Shown here piece after piece: positions 23,429-37,095 of a stretch of DNA of 64,000 nt. The stretch's first letter is position 1. Each line of letters starts with the position of its first letter. This stretch comes from Ricinus communis (Eukaryota; Streptophyta; Magnoliopsida; Malpighiales; Euphorbiaceae). The position numbers and the translations under genes were made by a program. The DNA lies in the NCBI RefSeq assembly GCF_019578655.1, contig NC_063258.1:31562802-31626801 (forward strand), given 5' to 3'. The notes beneath the pieces were generated by a model. That model searched no databases, was not told where the DNA came from, and saw only the letters and a list, made by a program, of their open reading frames with translations.

Positions 23429-26400
23429 ATGGATTTAGAGGATAAGTTTCTAGCTAAAGGTATCCACTTTATCTATTTTTTCTCTTAAATCCCACATGCT
23501 ATAGCTGCTTATTTGCTTTTATTTTTCCTGATGGTTTTTTATTTTCAAATATGCTTTATAAAACTAGTTGGATAGTAATATTTAGAAGCGCTGATGGGGA
23601 TTGCTTCATTATTCAGTTCATTGAGCTTGTTGCGCCATGGAAAAGAGTAGTTTCTTTTTTTTTTTAAAAAAATTTCTTTGTTCCACTAGGAAGACATTGC
23701 ATTTGCCAACCTGAGTTTAAACTGTTAAGTGGCCATGCGAGGATAGCAGCAAGACCTACTTAAATACATCATAATTATGGCAGTGGCAGATTGCCATACC
23801 ATACTATGATTCACATTCCTTTTACATTTTTGTTTTCCTTTACTGGTTAGTAGTTAATACACAAGCTTTTAACTTTTTGCACTTTGTCTATTTGGGTATT
23901 TGGAGTTTTATGTCTGCTGCCCTATTAGAAGCGTGGCACTGGCATGTTTTAGCCAATATATTCACAATTTCATTCCAAGTCTGAATTTACCTGTCAGTCT
24001 TAATTTCATCCAGCTTGGCTATCTAGTGTTCTCATACTAGGACAGGAATTAGGAACTTCATTTAGGTCAAGGATCATTTGGAAATATAAAGCAATAGAAA
24101 ATAACTCTTACAAAGGTATCAGTAATGATGTTTATAGTTGAATGGAAAATTTGCTGAGTGCATCGGCTAAGCATTTGAGAAATGTATGGTGATCAATTGG
24201 AGGGAAGGTAGTTACGACATCTTTTAAAATGCTAACGTATCTTTAATATAGACTGGAATTAATGTAACCTGCAGCCTTTAGTTTGTTATGTAATATTTAT
24301 GGTTGTTTGATATTCTTTTGTTATCAGGACATAAGAGATTCCTTGAACCTGCAAACACCAAACGCCCTTCTTTGCTCCCATCCTCTAAGAGAGTTTATTC
24401 CATGATTTCCTTCTAGCATATTCTTTCATTCTTTCTTCCTTAAGATTCCCAAGCATAATTCATTATCTATCTAATAAGAAATATACATGTTTCTTTCTTG
24501 AAATGTACAATTTATAGAGTTGGACATACCTGACTGGATTTCTCGTAATTGAACATTTGAATCTGGAATTTTCTTTTTTTAAATTTCAACGATTGGGTTC
24601 AACCAATTGGTTGATTTTTGTCTGTCTATTTCTAGCAAATAGGAAACAGAGACTTTGCAAGAATTGATGTACTGTTTCTTGCTTATTCCGGTAGTTATTT
24701 GATGCTTCAACATTTGCTTCTCCCCTGATTTCTTTGCCTGTAAGCACCTTACACTGGAAACTGGGTGAACTTCAGTTACTTAATCCATGATTTTTGTTAG
24801 GTTTTCCTATCACTTATTTGTACAAGTTAACTTCGGATTCACTTTTTGGTCATCTAGACAAAGGCAGTCTAGCCATATGCATATTAGTTTGCAGCAGTTT
24901 TACTCGGTATCTACAAGGATGATAAGTTATCTGTATAAGTTGATAAACAAAACCATTATCCATGTTTCTTCCTTTTCTTCTTTATATCTGGAGTGATTTT
25001 GGTTATACCAGATCTTGTATTCCTCTTTCGTTTTCTGTGCATAATGTACTTTAAGAACCCAAGAGCTGCAATAGGCTGAATTACAGTAATCCTCTCAAAA
25101 TTTGCTGCTTGGCATTTGATTTTGTTGTTAAATATGGTCAAATTAGTACTTGAATTGTGTATTTGACCTCTCCATATCAGACACTTGAAAAATAGCAGTT
25201 CTTTTTTCTTTTCAACCTCTGTCTGCATTCTTACGCACATGATATTTAATTGACGTGAATTCATCAAGAAATTTGACGAATGTCTCTAGGCTGAAGCACT
25301 TTATTTTATTCTGCACTATTTTTTTCTCAACACATTTAAGGATATTTGAATAGAAACTAAACAGCTCGAGTATAAACTTCTGATATAACAGATATGATTG
25401 TATGATAATTCTATGTTATTTTATGAACTTCTGATTTAACAGATATGATTATATGATAATTCTTTGTATTTCTTTACCTGATTAAATTATGCCATGTGCC
25501 CCAGTTGAATGATTAGGAGAAGCAAGCTTTTTCAGAAAGTCAATGTTGAATTCTTAAATTTCCTGTGGTTTTGATGGAATTGTTGTAAGCACCAGAAAAA
25601 ATTAATTTTTAGAAATTTCATTTTCTATATTAATGGGTTGGCAGTATGGGTGAAATAAAAGAGTGAAGAAGATTTCAAACAGCGAAATGGTTTGAGCCAC
25701 TAATAAAGGAAATATGAAATTCATGTTCTTTGACAGAAACTTTAGTAATAATGCTGGATAGCTTCTTAGCCACTTACATGCTTACACGTAGGGGTGATTT
25801 TACTTGGTGAACATGTGTTTTATTTTCTAGAAAAGATCTGCTCAATTTTTCAGTTGGTCTGTTGGTATGATCAGTTTCTGGTGTTCAAAGCCTTTCTTCT
25901 AGTGTACAAAGCACCCCTGAGAAAAATGGGAATTCAGATGACGCATCAAGAAGTCCGGAACTTCTTCAAGAGTTTCTGAAATCTGGCGCCAAAAAGGAGC
26001 TTCTTCGAACTTGTTTTGATAAGGACAAGAAGCACACAGCTTCATCAAAGAGCAAAGCAACAGAAGTGATGAAGACATGTAATAAAACAATTAGGAAGCA
26101 GGAGTCAAAAAAAGTTTCTTCCAGTCCCATCAATCAGCCTTCATTCAAGAAGCAACAAAGAAAGGGGGAAAACCCAACACGACTCTTACCAGCTTCGGAG
26201 CAGCCATCAGATTTTGGATGCTCAAACTCCTGGATATGTAAAAACTCAGCTTGTAGAGCTGTCCTTTCCATTGATGACACATTTTGCAAGAGGTGCTCTT
26301 GCTGTATTTGTCATTTATTTGATGACAATAAAGATCCTAGTCTCTGGTTGGTCTGCACATCAGAAAATAGTGAGGGGGACTCTTGTGGGCTATCATGTCA

Positions 26401-28515
26401 TATTGAATGTGCCCTTCAGCGAGAAAAGGTGGGTGTTGTTGATCTGGGGCAACTAATGCAGCTAGATGGTAGTTATTGCTGTGCTTCTTGTGGTAAAGTT
26501 ACAGGCATTCTTGGGTAAGTAAAGTCCATGTATGTTTTGATTCATTTTGATGCTAAGTATTTTTTACCTGTCAGGTACCATCACTTGTGCCCATTTTTTG
26601 TTTATGGTGTTCTGAAAGGGAAAAATTACTTCTATTTATACCTCTCAACACCTTCCTGCTATATTTTATGGGAACATTTACCTCTTCACCTGTATGGAAG
26701 GAAATGCTTCTACTGTGTCTTATCATGAGAGATGCATGCACATTACTTTAGACATTGACTTGTGGATCCCCCAATTCCATAACATGTCTTAATCGCAAAA
26801 AAATGATTTCTAAAACATGACCGGTTCTAATTGAGATAGTAATGAAGACTAGGAAATGGAAACAATAGCTGTGAGTAACTTTTTCGCTTCTCTAATTGAA
26901 TTAATGGCTATAGTGATTTTAAAATATTGACAGGTCCTGGAAGAAGCAGCTAATCATTGCCAAGGATGCTCGTCGAATTGATGTGCTCTGTTATAGGATA
27001 TACTTGAGCTACAGGCTATTGGATGGGACTTCAAGGTTTAAAGAACTGCATGAAATTGTGAAAGATGCTAAGGCCAAATTAGAAACAGAGATAGGCCCTT
27101 TGAATGGTGTGTCTGCCAAGATGGCACGTGGTATTGTCAGCAGACTCTCTATTGCTGGTGATGTGCAGAAACTTTGTTCTCTTGCAATTGACAAAGCTGA
27201 TGAATGGCTGGCTACAATCTCTAGTGGGAACCCAAAATGCAGAGGTTAGAATTTGTACAGCTGTTGTCTAATGTTTTAAACAAGCGTAAAATGTTAACTG
27301 AAATGAATAACAACAATTCTCTTCTCTGCAGAGGATTCACGTCCTGCTGCTTGCAGGTTCTTATTTGAAGAAGTAACATCATCATCTGTTGTAATCATTT
27401 TAATTGAAATGTGTAATGCATCATCTGATGAAATTAAGGGCTACAAACTTTGGTATTGCAAGAGTATAGAAGAGGCGCAAACAAAAGACCCTCTTTGTGT
27501 ATTTCCAAGAACTCAGAGGAGGATTTTGATATCCAATTTGCAGCCCTGCACGGAGTATACTTTTCGGATTGTTTCATATACAGAAGCTGGTGACTTTGGT
27601 CACTCTGAGGCTAAGTGTTTTACCAAGAGCATAGAGATAATTCACAAGAATCCTAATTCTTCAGTTTCCACAAATGGTAAGAATGCAAATAATTCCTTGG
27701 AAGGAGGTATGTCTGGTTCAAGGAGAGAGTCTAAATCTACAAATTCTTCTGGCTTTAAGGTTCGAGAGCTTGGAAAGATCCTGCATCTGGCTTGGGCTCA
27801 AAAGCAAGGGTGCTTTGAAGGTTTCTGTAGTGCTGATACAGAAAAATGTTGTGGAGCTACAGAAGTGACAAAGCCTGAAACTCCAGAAGATGAGTTGCCT
27901 TCTATATCTCGTGGGCTTGACTTAAATGTTGTTTCAGTGCCTGATTTGAATGAAGAGCTGACCCCTCCATTAGAGTCCTCCAGGGATGAAGATAATGGAT
28001 GTACTTTGGAACAGACTGTTGAGGCAGATGATGATGCTGCTTCTCATGACATAAAGAAGAATGGTTTAGCAAGATCGCATGGTAGTGGCGATTCACAGAC
28101 CTGGACTGATGGGCCCAGTGGAGAAGTACCTGCTGTTGACTCGCGGGCAGAATTGTGCAGGAAAAGGGCTGCACATTCCAATGAGGAAATGCACGACTGT
28201 GATAGCACATTGATAAATGGGTCACCGTTCCGTGTATCCACTGGCTCAGGTTGCTTGGATGAAAACTTTGAGTACTGTGTGAAGATAATCCGATGGTTGG
28301 AATGTGAGGGTCATATTAACCAAGAATTCAGGTTGAAATTGCTGACATGGTTTAGTTTGAGATCAACAGAACAAGAACGTAGAGTAGTAAACACCTTCAT
28401 TCAAACTCTGATTGATGATCCTAGTAGTTTGGCAGGACAGTTGGTCGACTCATTTTCAGATATCATATCCAGCAAGAGGCCACGAAACGGTTTCTGTAGT
28501 AAGCTGTGGCATTAA
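23429..28515 (+). CDS. VIL1: VIN3-like protein 1 (VIL1/VRN5), PHD-FNIII-VID Polycomb accessory protein
   Basis: Family role: VEL proteins associate with PRC2 and promote H3K27 trimethylation, for example at FLC-type loci during vernalization, in the nucleus. Four coding exons (23429-23459, 25875-26514, 26934-27244, 27332-28515) give 721 residues with all phases consistent. The first coding exon is only 31 bases (MDLEDKFLAK) and is followed by a 2.4 kb intron. Domains: basic Ser/Lys-rich N-terminus; Cys-rich atypical PHD finger, about residues 126-220 (SWICKNSACRAVL, FCKRCSCCICHLFDD, SCGLSCHIECAL, YCCASCGKV); helical region to about 325; fibronectin type III, about 335-425 (SSDEIKGYKLWYCKS, LQPCTEYTFRIVSYTE); acidic linker; C-terminal VID, about 639-710 (FEYCVKIIRWLECEGHINQ). 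The start MDLEDKFLAK and the overall layout fit VIL1/VRN5 rather than VIL2/VEL1. The upstream ATG context and 5' UTR intron support the start at 23429. Confidence 0.93.
25375..25463 (+). repeat. Tandem duplication, 51-bp spacing, in VIL1 intron 1
   Basis: AACTTCTGAT, AACAGATATGATT and ATGATAATTCT recur in order from 25375 and from 25426 with two or three differences. Confidence 0.85.
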
Positions 28516-30004
28516 TATTCAAAATTAGGGTGGGGTATCCTAAAATACAGGATTGCTATCCTGCATCATGATTATTTTTTTCCCTGGTGACAAAATTACT
28601 TCTGATTGCTTCACGGTTCTTTGTACAGGCATTTTTTTTCATAGTCACTTTGGGAGGTGATTCATTTATGTTGTGGACAGCTTTGTCCAGCTAAGAAAAT
28701 TGGTTGCTGATTGCGGAGACGCATCCATTTTTATTTTACTTTTCAAGTCAAAATGCCCTTGGATGGGAGGCTTCATGCTGTAAAAGGTATTTATTTGCAT
28801 TTGGAGCTTCATCCTTTAGCAAGGCATTTGTAATTCCTTAAATCGTGCTAATTACAGTTGAAATAGACTTTAGTTATGAAGAACATCTCATCTAAAATTT
28901 TATATGTGCGCCTGCGGATACTCTTTTATTATTTTGCTTCTTTAATCAAAGAAGGGTGCATTAATTGATGGATGAATTTAGTGGTTACATTTTCCTTATT
29001 CTTTTTCAGTTTCAACTGAGCATGAATTGCCTTTTGTACCTTTCCAAATGTGACATTAGCAATTCAATTCTAAATACCTGTAGGCTGCTGCAGTAGGCGG
29101 AATTGCTCACAGTTTCCAGTATTAGGTCGGCCTGCCTAAGTTCATTCAAAAAGATTCTAGGTTTGGACAATCTTTTTTTTTTTTAAACTTTTAAGCCCGT
29201 TGGAGCTAAACTCAGAAGAGCTTAATTTCTGGATGGATTAAGGATGTTCTTTCGGTGAGGTCCATCGGCTCATCTGAAAGATTATTTGAAAAATAATAAA
29301 AATATCCATTTTTTATCTTTTATCAAAAATACGGTATAAGGTTTTTTTTTTTTTATTGTGTAAAGATATTAACAATATGATTTTTTTATTTTTTTTAGTT
29401 TTTTTTTTATTTTACTAAAACAATCAAGAAAAACTAAAAAAACATTACACTGTATTTTTAAAAAGAAATTAAAATAACAGTATTTAAAAAAAAAGTTTAT
29501 ATAGTAAAAATAATATTTTTTATTTATTTTAAGATATTTTAAAAATTTCTAAAATTATTTATAAAAAATTCAGAGCAGATTTAATTAAAATTAAATAGTC
29601 AAACTGAGTTGTACTCAGGTTTAGATTTTGAAATATGTATATTCGACTAAACTCGGCCGGACCCGTATCCTCCGAGGAATATTGTGCATGTTTATTACTG
29701 TATTCATTAAAAAAAAAAAAAAAAACATGAAATTCAACGGATGGCGACCGATTGGAGCTTGGGGGTACAAAGGGAAAATTACAAAAGACGTGGGCATATT
29801 GTCGGAACATTCTTAGCCACGAAAATGCTAATGCCAAATCAGCAGGTAATACAGCCTTTAAGTCATTTAAAACGGTGTCGTTATTCTTAAAGGATTTTTG
29901 AACAATTGTTTATTACATGACTTTACACCAATTCATGATGAGGCTCAGTGAGACACACACACAGAGGCCACTCATCAAGTTTCCCTCGATCAGTTCTCTG
30001 CAAC
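28516..30004. other. VIL1 3' flank, spacer and HCF101 upstream region
   Basis: The first several hundred bases are probably VIL1 3' UTR and flank. The region 29290-29580 is extremely AT-rich with poly-T and poly-A runs. A (CA)n-like ACACACACAC at about 29953-29962 lies in the probable HCF101 leader. No gene is supported in between. Confidence 0.45.
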
Positions 30005-33000
30005 ATGCAACTTCTCCATGCACCTTCCTCTCTTTCAATCTCCTTACAAACCCTAAAGTCACAATCAAAATCAGGTAATTAATATCCTAATTAATACAGT
30101 TCAGCTCTATTATTCATAACATTTTAGTTTAACTAAACTTAATTCTCTGTCTTTCAGGACTTGTTTTGGCAGGGAAATGTTTGCAATTCTCGGCTACTGA
30201 TTGCTCACCCTATCCTCTAAAAGTTAATACAGCACTTGCTTTATCACTTAAACGCTCCGTTTTTAACTGCCTTACAACTAGAGCTGCTTCGGTACAAGGT
30301 GTACTCTTTCATCCTTATCTAATAGCTTTTTTTTTTAAAAAAAAAGAAAGAAAGTGAAGAAAAACTCGTAAGTATTTAAATTACATGTTTAGGGGGTGCT
30401 TCTACAATATCATCAAGTGGAACAGCTAAAAGTGAAGAAGTGTTAAAAGCATTGTCTCAGATTATAGATCCAGACTTCGGAACAGACATTGTGACATGTG
30501 GATTTATTAAGGATTTACAGATTGAAGAAGCTCAGGGAGAGGTTTTCTTTTATTAAAATGTTTATTTTAACATGCATTTTATAGGATAATGTCTTTTTCA
30601 CTTTAACTAAAATGTTTTGCATGTCAGGTTTCATTTCGGTTGGAGCTCACTACACCAGCATGTCCGATCAAGGACTTGGTAAAAAAATTGATACAATCAT
30701 CATTGTTGCATCACGAACTCACATGTATTTGGAAGGGTAGAATTTTGATTTTCATAAGTTTTCTCAAACTTAATTACTTAATGGAAAATTTGTGGATGGA
30801 TTTTTAAATTGGCCAAAACTTGTTGTTATGGCCTACTTGCAGAATTTTCAACTCACTTTTTTCCTTTGGAAAAGCTTTTGGATAGGACTATGTATGTAGA
30901 TTGTTTGAGGAGCCTAATTAACGTGGAATACATTTGACATGTTATTGATTTGCAACAGTTCGAGCAACAAGCAAATGAAGTTGTGGCAGCACTTCCTTGG
31001 GTCAAGAATGTCAAAGTAACAATGTCAGCACAACCTGCCAGACCTGTTTTTGCTGGGCAACTTCCTGCTGGTTTGCAAACAATTTCAAATATTGTGGCAG
31101 TTTCAAGTTGCAAGGTAGACTTGCAGTGAACTTTGATTTTCTTTTGTCACTTTGAAATTTAATTTAGTTGCTAGGCCTATCTGTCAAATAGTTGTTTGAG
31201 GATAAATTAGGTGCCTGGACCTGCTTCTCAGGTATTGAGAAAAATCGTTTTCTGTTATTTCATGGAGTTAATCATCTCTGAATGATTGGATTTTGATTGC
31301 ATGACACCAAATTCAGAGCAACAATTACTAGGAACTTTCCTTTAAAAATCATCATTGCCTTTGGCTTTTTGTGCGAAAAGAACTCAGCATACACCAGTGC
31401 TATTTCCATGCCATTTTGGTTTGAGTTAAGTAAGGCACAATTTTGTTGCTTCTAATTTTTCTCAGATTGCATTTGTGAAAAGTTGTGCAGGGAGGTGTAG
31501 GAAAATCAACTGTAGCTGTGAACCTTGCATATACTTTGGCTGGTATGGGTGCAAGAGTAGGAATTTTTGATGCTGATATCTATGGTCCAAGTTTGCCAAC
31601 AATGGTGTCCCCTGAAAACAGATTGCTAGAGATGGTAGTGTTATTAAAATCTCAATATTTTATACAGCAATTTAGCTAACTTCTATAGTCGTGACTATAT
31701 GAAGTTTTCTATAGAATCCAGAGAAGAGAACCATTATTCCAACTGAATACTTGGGTGTCAAATTGGTATCATTCGGATTTGCTGGACAAGGTCGTGCAAT
31801 AATGCGAGGTCCAATGGTATCTGGGGTCATCGACCAACTTCTGACTACGACTGAATGGTAGGTTGTGCTTCTGTATCTGCTAGAGCTTGAGCAGCAGATA
31901 GATAACTAGAGGAGTTTTATTTATTTAATATTGATATCGTCAGGGCTGGTTCCACTGCAGTTTACTTTTTGTTCCCTCTGGTACCTACTTATATGCTGCT
32001 TGGTGAATTCAGACACTAATTTGAACTTTCTTACTATATTACTTATCTCACTGATATATTGTTACAAAAACACAATGTAGGGGAGAGCTTGATTACCTAG
32101 TTATTGACATGCCTCCCGGAACTGGTGATATACAGCTTACTTTATGCCAGGTTAGCATCCTGCATTCATGGCCTCAGACTGTATTTACCCTTTTAAATAG
32201 GTCAATTTATTGCTTTTTTCATTTAGCTTTTTACAGGTACATATAAGTATATAACTTTCAGAACATTTTTCATGACTGAAAATTTTTCACATTTTGGAGT
32301 TATGTAAAACAAAATTTCAGGTAGTCCCATTAACTGCTGCTGTTATTGTGACCACCCCCCAAAAGCTTGCATTCATTGATGTTGCCAAAGGAGTCCGGAT
32401 GTTTTCAAAGCTTAAGGTGAGCATTATATTTCCTTAAAGTCACTGCAGAACTCCTTTTCAAAATAATAATTTAATCTCACATCCTCAATATGTTTTTTTA
32501 TGTTAATGGAATTTGCAAGCTGTTTTCATTTATTTTTTTGTTATGGAGAAAATTATATAAACATGATATGTGGAGGATTCATAACCATTCAAATAATATT
32601 ATCATTTATCACCTTTGCATATTATGCATTCAAGAGAATATTATCATTTATCATCTTTGCATGTTTATGTTGTCTGCTCAACTGCATAGGTGCCTTGTAT
32701 TGCTGTTGTTGAGAACATGTGTCATTTTGATGCTGATGGGAAACGCTACTATCCATTTGGCAGAGGTTCAGGTTCTCAGGCATGCACGTTATCCTTTGAT
32801 CAACTTTCTTGCTTCATGAAAATATTCAGAGATTCAACTAAGCATTATGTTGGAAATAAGTTTGTTAATGCACATTAATGGCATATTTGCAGGTTGTCCA
32901 GCAGTTTGGAATCCCTCATTTGTTTGATCTCCCAATTCGGCCAACTGTATGTCCTATAAGAAATTTCTCAAAACTTCAAATAATTATATATGCTTTAAAT

Positions 33001-36000
33001 GCATAATTTTTTTATTTTTGTGCTAGTTGATTAGACAAATTCACTACATCCTGAAAGTTTCAAGTTTTCTCAATTAGTTTAATCGTATTCAACCTGCAAA
33101 AAGCTATGATGCATGTACATTACTGATTGTTGGTTTCGTACTTCATGTGATTTATCTTCTTAAAGGGGTTCTAAATTAGCAATTTTCACTTTGGCTGCTA
33201 TGCATCTGTTTTTAATCCCATCCCTTCTCAAATTCACCTTACCTGAACAAGCCATTGCAATTATTACTCATCTGTATGCTTTCTCTTGAATTGCTTGCAC
33301 TCTTGTGTATCAGCAAGGCATAAAACAGTTGAAATCTGTCATTAAATGTGGAATGCATGATCAAATTGAAGTTTTGATTTTATTAATGTAATAGCTATCT
33401 GCTTCTGGAGATAGTGGAATGCCTGAAGTGGCAGCTGATCCTCAAGGTGAAGTTGCCAAGACATTTCAGAATCTTGGAGTTTGTGTAGTGCAACAATGTG
33501 CCAAGATTCGTCAGCAAGGTACTTATATCTGCCTGATATCTTACTAACAGCCTAATGCATGAGGTGGTGAGAAAGCCACATGAGATTATGAACATTTTGT
33601 TAGAGTTAGTTCTGTAATTTGCTAAAAGCTCTGAAGGATAATGTTTCTGAAGACTAAACCTTTTCTGTATGAACTGACGAAACTATGAATTTAAAACTTC
33701 TAAAAAGAATGATTGTTTATTATGTTATTCCATTCTAGTGATTCTTCTGTTGTTATGTTCTTTCGTTGCAGTGTCAACCGCGGTCATGTATGATAAATCG
33801 ATGAAGGCAATCAAGGTGAAGGTGCCGGATTCAGATGAAGAGTTCTTTTTGCATCCTGCAACAGTAAGAAGGAATGACCGCTCTGCCCAAAGTGTGGTAT
33901 GTTGCGATTCCTTTTGGGCAAGTGATTCATCTTTCCAAAATATAAGTTTGTCCGTCTTTTATGAGAGAGAGCACCTTTTTAATTTCAATTTACACTGTTT
34001 ATGATAAAATGCAAACATAATAAATGGAATTTTTACCAGTTTTAAACCTTAATAACGGGGAATATAAGCCAATTTCTTAAATTTTACAACTATGGGGCAT
34101 GATAAGTGTATAATTAGAAATGATAATCATAAAATTTTAAGCATTCCTTTGTTCCAAACACTATGAAATTAAAACTATATCGCAAAACACGGTGAAAAAA
34201 ATCTAAAAGAGTCTGCAGGTGACATTAATTTGAGGTATCTTTGCAAATAGCAGGCAGTGATATTCTATTTGATGTTTGAAGCAATACGTAGATGTTCTAT
34301 TTCCTATGTTCACATGCAAGAACTATAACTGAACAACATAAGAAATTAATTCTGAGATGATCCTGATAATTCTCAATATCTGAAGCTCAAAATTTCTCTT
34401 TTACATGACATAGGACACAATTATAAATCTGTGGCCAAACGCCCCATATTTTCTTTTCTTGTTCGATTACAAATTCTAGATGTGGAAATAAAAAACAAAA
34501 GTGATTTGTGACTTCTAGTACAAAGTGGTTAGGGTAATGGTCACTATCTTTGACTATGCTTGGAAAGCAACCAAAATATTACTTTTCTGTAAGAAAATTA
34601 GCCTTGACAGATCCACTGTTATGGTCAAAGTTCATTGTGGTTTCTGTTTCTTTGTGCAAATAAGGACGAATGGACTGGGGAGCAAAAACTGCAATACACA
34701 GATATTCCGGAGGATATTGAACCTGAAGAAATTCGACCAATGGGAAACTATGCTGTGCAAATAACATGGCCAGATGGATTTAACCAGGTGACTTGCATAC
34801 TCTGGGCCATTATTCCTAAACATAAGAATTCAGTAGTAAACTACTGTTTCTCCTATTATTGTTATACAAATTGAAATTTCTGAGAGGGATCACCACTATT
34901 ATGCAATGATTGTCAACAATCTGCTTACCTAACACCCCTGTATGACCAACATTCGAAGAGTGTTTATTACTATAGTGTAGAGATGCTGAAAAATTACTGG
35001 TATGCAAAAGAAATATTGTTATTGGCTATCTGACCCACATTTATTGAACTACCTATTTTGGGAGCTTGACCTCATTGTTGATATCTTGGATATGCATAAA
35101 TACACTTAATTGCATTTTTAACTTGTCATCCTGGATGTGCATCAGCGATAATGCACTTATACCCAGCCAAGTCTGATTCTTACCTATATAAAATAGGTCT
35201 TGACATGAATCTGCTACTTTAGAATGTAGGTAAGAGAATTTCTTTGGGAAGTGTTTTATGATTCTTCAAGTGCCCTGATATGTGGAATGTCCCATAAGTG
35301 TCAGAACGTAGCCGTTAACTGAATGCATAAGTTAGTGAAAACATTGGAGAAACTTAATGACTTTTGTTTTAGCTACTGTACAAATTAGGGACTATTCTGT
35401 GATGTATCCATATTCACTTGCAGTTTGGAATGCGTGGAACTGATAATTAACTTCATAGTTCAACTGTTCCTTCATGCATGCTAGGCTGTGGACAAAAACT
35501 GTTCCTTCATGCATGCTAGGCTGTGGACAAACTATAAGCAAAAGCAACTGACTCATCTTGAATTGCTTCTTGCAACTGAATGTGGCTGACATGTAAAACT
35601 TTTACTTTGCCAAACTGTTGTGAGCTCCATCCTTCAGTTGCTTTGAAAATACCAGATGCTTGTTCTGGTAATTCTGTCTTCATATGAAATTACCAGACTC
35701 CGATGCATCCTGGAAAGGGAAAATGTGCAACTAGCCTTATCCTTGGAGTAGCAAAAATCATTAATCAAAGTGCAGCTTAATTACAACTTACAACATAAAA
35801 TATCTACTTATTCTTGTATTCTTTTTCTTCTGTTCTGTTTTCTTTTTCATTTCCTTTAACACGGTGCAGATTGCTCCCTATGATCAGTTGCAAACAATGG
35901 AGCGGTTGGTTGGTGTTCCTCAACCTGCTTCCGTCACGGTATGCTATTATCCTCATCACTAAATTAATTTGTGAATATTTGGACCTGCACCTTGATGAAT

Positions 36001-36039
36001 TATGAGGTTCTTATCTTTTTGGCTCTTCCACAGGCATAA
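30005..36039 (+). CDS. HCF101: HCF101, plastid Mrp/NBP35-like P-loop Fe-S cluster carrier
   Basis: Family role: in the chloroplast stroma HCF101 binds a [4Fe-4S] cluster and hands it to targets including photosystem I. Sixteen exons: 30005-30074, 30158-30298, 30393-30541, 30628-30678, 30959-31114, 31491-31634, 31715-31857, 32081-32150, 32321-32416, 32690-32779, 32893-32946, 33395-33518, 33772-33896, 34665-34787, 35870-35938, 36034-36039. They sum to 1,611 bases (536 residues), close to the roughly 530 expected. Order: Ser-rich transit peptide (about 1-70), DUF59/MIP18-like domain (about 76-155, with DPDFGTDIV and TTPACPIKD), ParA/Mrp nucleotide-binding domain with deviant Walker A CKGGVGKST formed across the exon 5/6 junction (about 188-196), FDADIYGPS and [10 protein letters not shown], then a C-terminal DUF971 domain (about 430-528). 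The intron after exon 10 uses a GC donor. The last exon holds only Ala and the stop; reading through instead would add VCYYPHH and stop, so the final splice is the least certain. Confidence 0.93.
32780..32892 (+). other. GC-AG intron of HCF101
   Basis: The exon ends TTCTCAG and the intron begins GCATGC, with acceptor TTTGCAG. Joining gives [18 protein letters not shown], the expected family sequence. The nearby GT at TTCAG|GTTCTC would shift the frame. Confidence 0.65.
35462..35531 (+). repeat. Perfect tandem duplication, 35-bp unit, in HCF101 intron
   Basis: Two identical adjacent 35-bp copies, 35462-35496 and 35497-35531, each containing CTTCATGCATGCTAGGCTGT. No mismatch was found, so the duplication is recent. 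Confidence 0.97.
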
Positions 36040-36532
36040 CATTAGCGGATGAAACTTAACAGAAAACTACAATGCTAAGATCTTCCTACACACAGTTAGG
36101 ATCAGTTGCATGAAACTAGAAAACGGCTGGTATAAGCTCCTGAAGTGTGCTGTTTTCTTTATTTTTTGCCTTTTGGCTGCCTCTTTCCTGTCGAGTTTCA
36201 GGCACATATGTATAGCGGAACTCTAATAGTGGTAATTCTAATATATGCATGCAAATGCAATCTTCTTTGTCAGATCTTCATCTCATATTTATCTGTGAGT
36301 AATATGATTTTAGTCGATATCATTTCTATACTGCTTGAAAAAGAGCAAAGTATCAACGAATCTGCTAAATTTTACCGGTAGACCAGTTCTTTAGCTTTGT
36401 CGGTAGCTTAGGTCTTAGAGCAATGCTTCAAACGTTTGACTTTCAGGATAAAAAACATGCTCAATTGTTTTAGCCTTGTTTTGTTCAGAAGTCTAAAGCT
36501 AAGGATTTGAAGTGAGCATTTCCAGTTTATTT

Positions 36533-36700
36533 TTCTTTAGAGACCATCAAAAAGTACATGAATTATCAGAATTTAATCATAAGGGTTCAAATCCTGGGGA
36601 TGTTGTCTTGAGTTTTATATTTCTTTAGAAACCAGCAAAAAGCACATGATTTATCAAAATTTAATCATAAGGGTTTAAATCCTGGGGATGTTGTCTTGAG
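36533..36700 (+). repeat. Tandem duplication, 88-bp unit
   Basis: Copies start TTCTTTAGA at 36533 and 36621. Both contain TTTAATCATAAGGGTT and AATCCTGGGGATGTTGTCTT, with few differences. Confidence 0.9.
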
Positions 36701-36880
36701 GGCATTTCTTCATGAGCACTCAAGTTCACACTTTGGTTGAATCTTTTGTCCAGTTCTTAAGTTCATATTGCAGTGACGGATTTAGACTTCGTTTAAACTA
36801 GTTATAGCTTTACGAATATTTTGTAAGAGATAAAAATTTGTAAGGTCAGAGTTTCATCATCAGCGCATGTATATTAAATG

Positions 36881-36903
36881 ATAATAATAATAATAATAAT
36901 AAT
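36881..36903. repeat. (ATA)n microsatellite
   Basis: Seven to eight uninterrupted ATA units in the 3' flank of HCF101. Confidence 0.9.
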
Positions 36904-37095
36904 CTCTTCTTCTCTCTTGAAAATGATAAATGTAACTTTTGCATTTATGATGATAAAAACATATGTTTGGTATTGTCATTAGAACTCGTTACTAGTTAGG
37001 ATGTCTTTCCATATGTCAATATTGCTATTTGAACAACACTTCAAAACAGCTTCTTTTTCTTTTTTTACATGTGAAACAACAACAGCGGCCAAAAG

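Noticed and set aside
24787..25267. Open frames on both strands in VIL1 intron 1
   Set aside because: They lie wholly within a well-supported intron and show no domain.
27902..28225. 107-codon minus-strand frame opposite VIL1 exon 4
   Set aside because: Antisense shadow of a conserved coding exon.
29559..29837. 92-codon minus-strand frame before HCF101
   Set aside because: Contains a poly-Phe run from a poly-A tract and no recognised motif.
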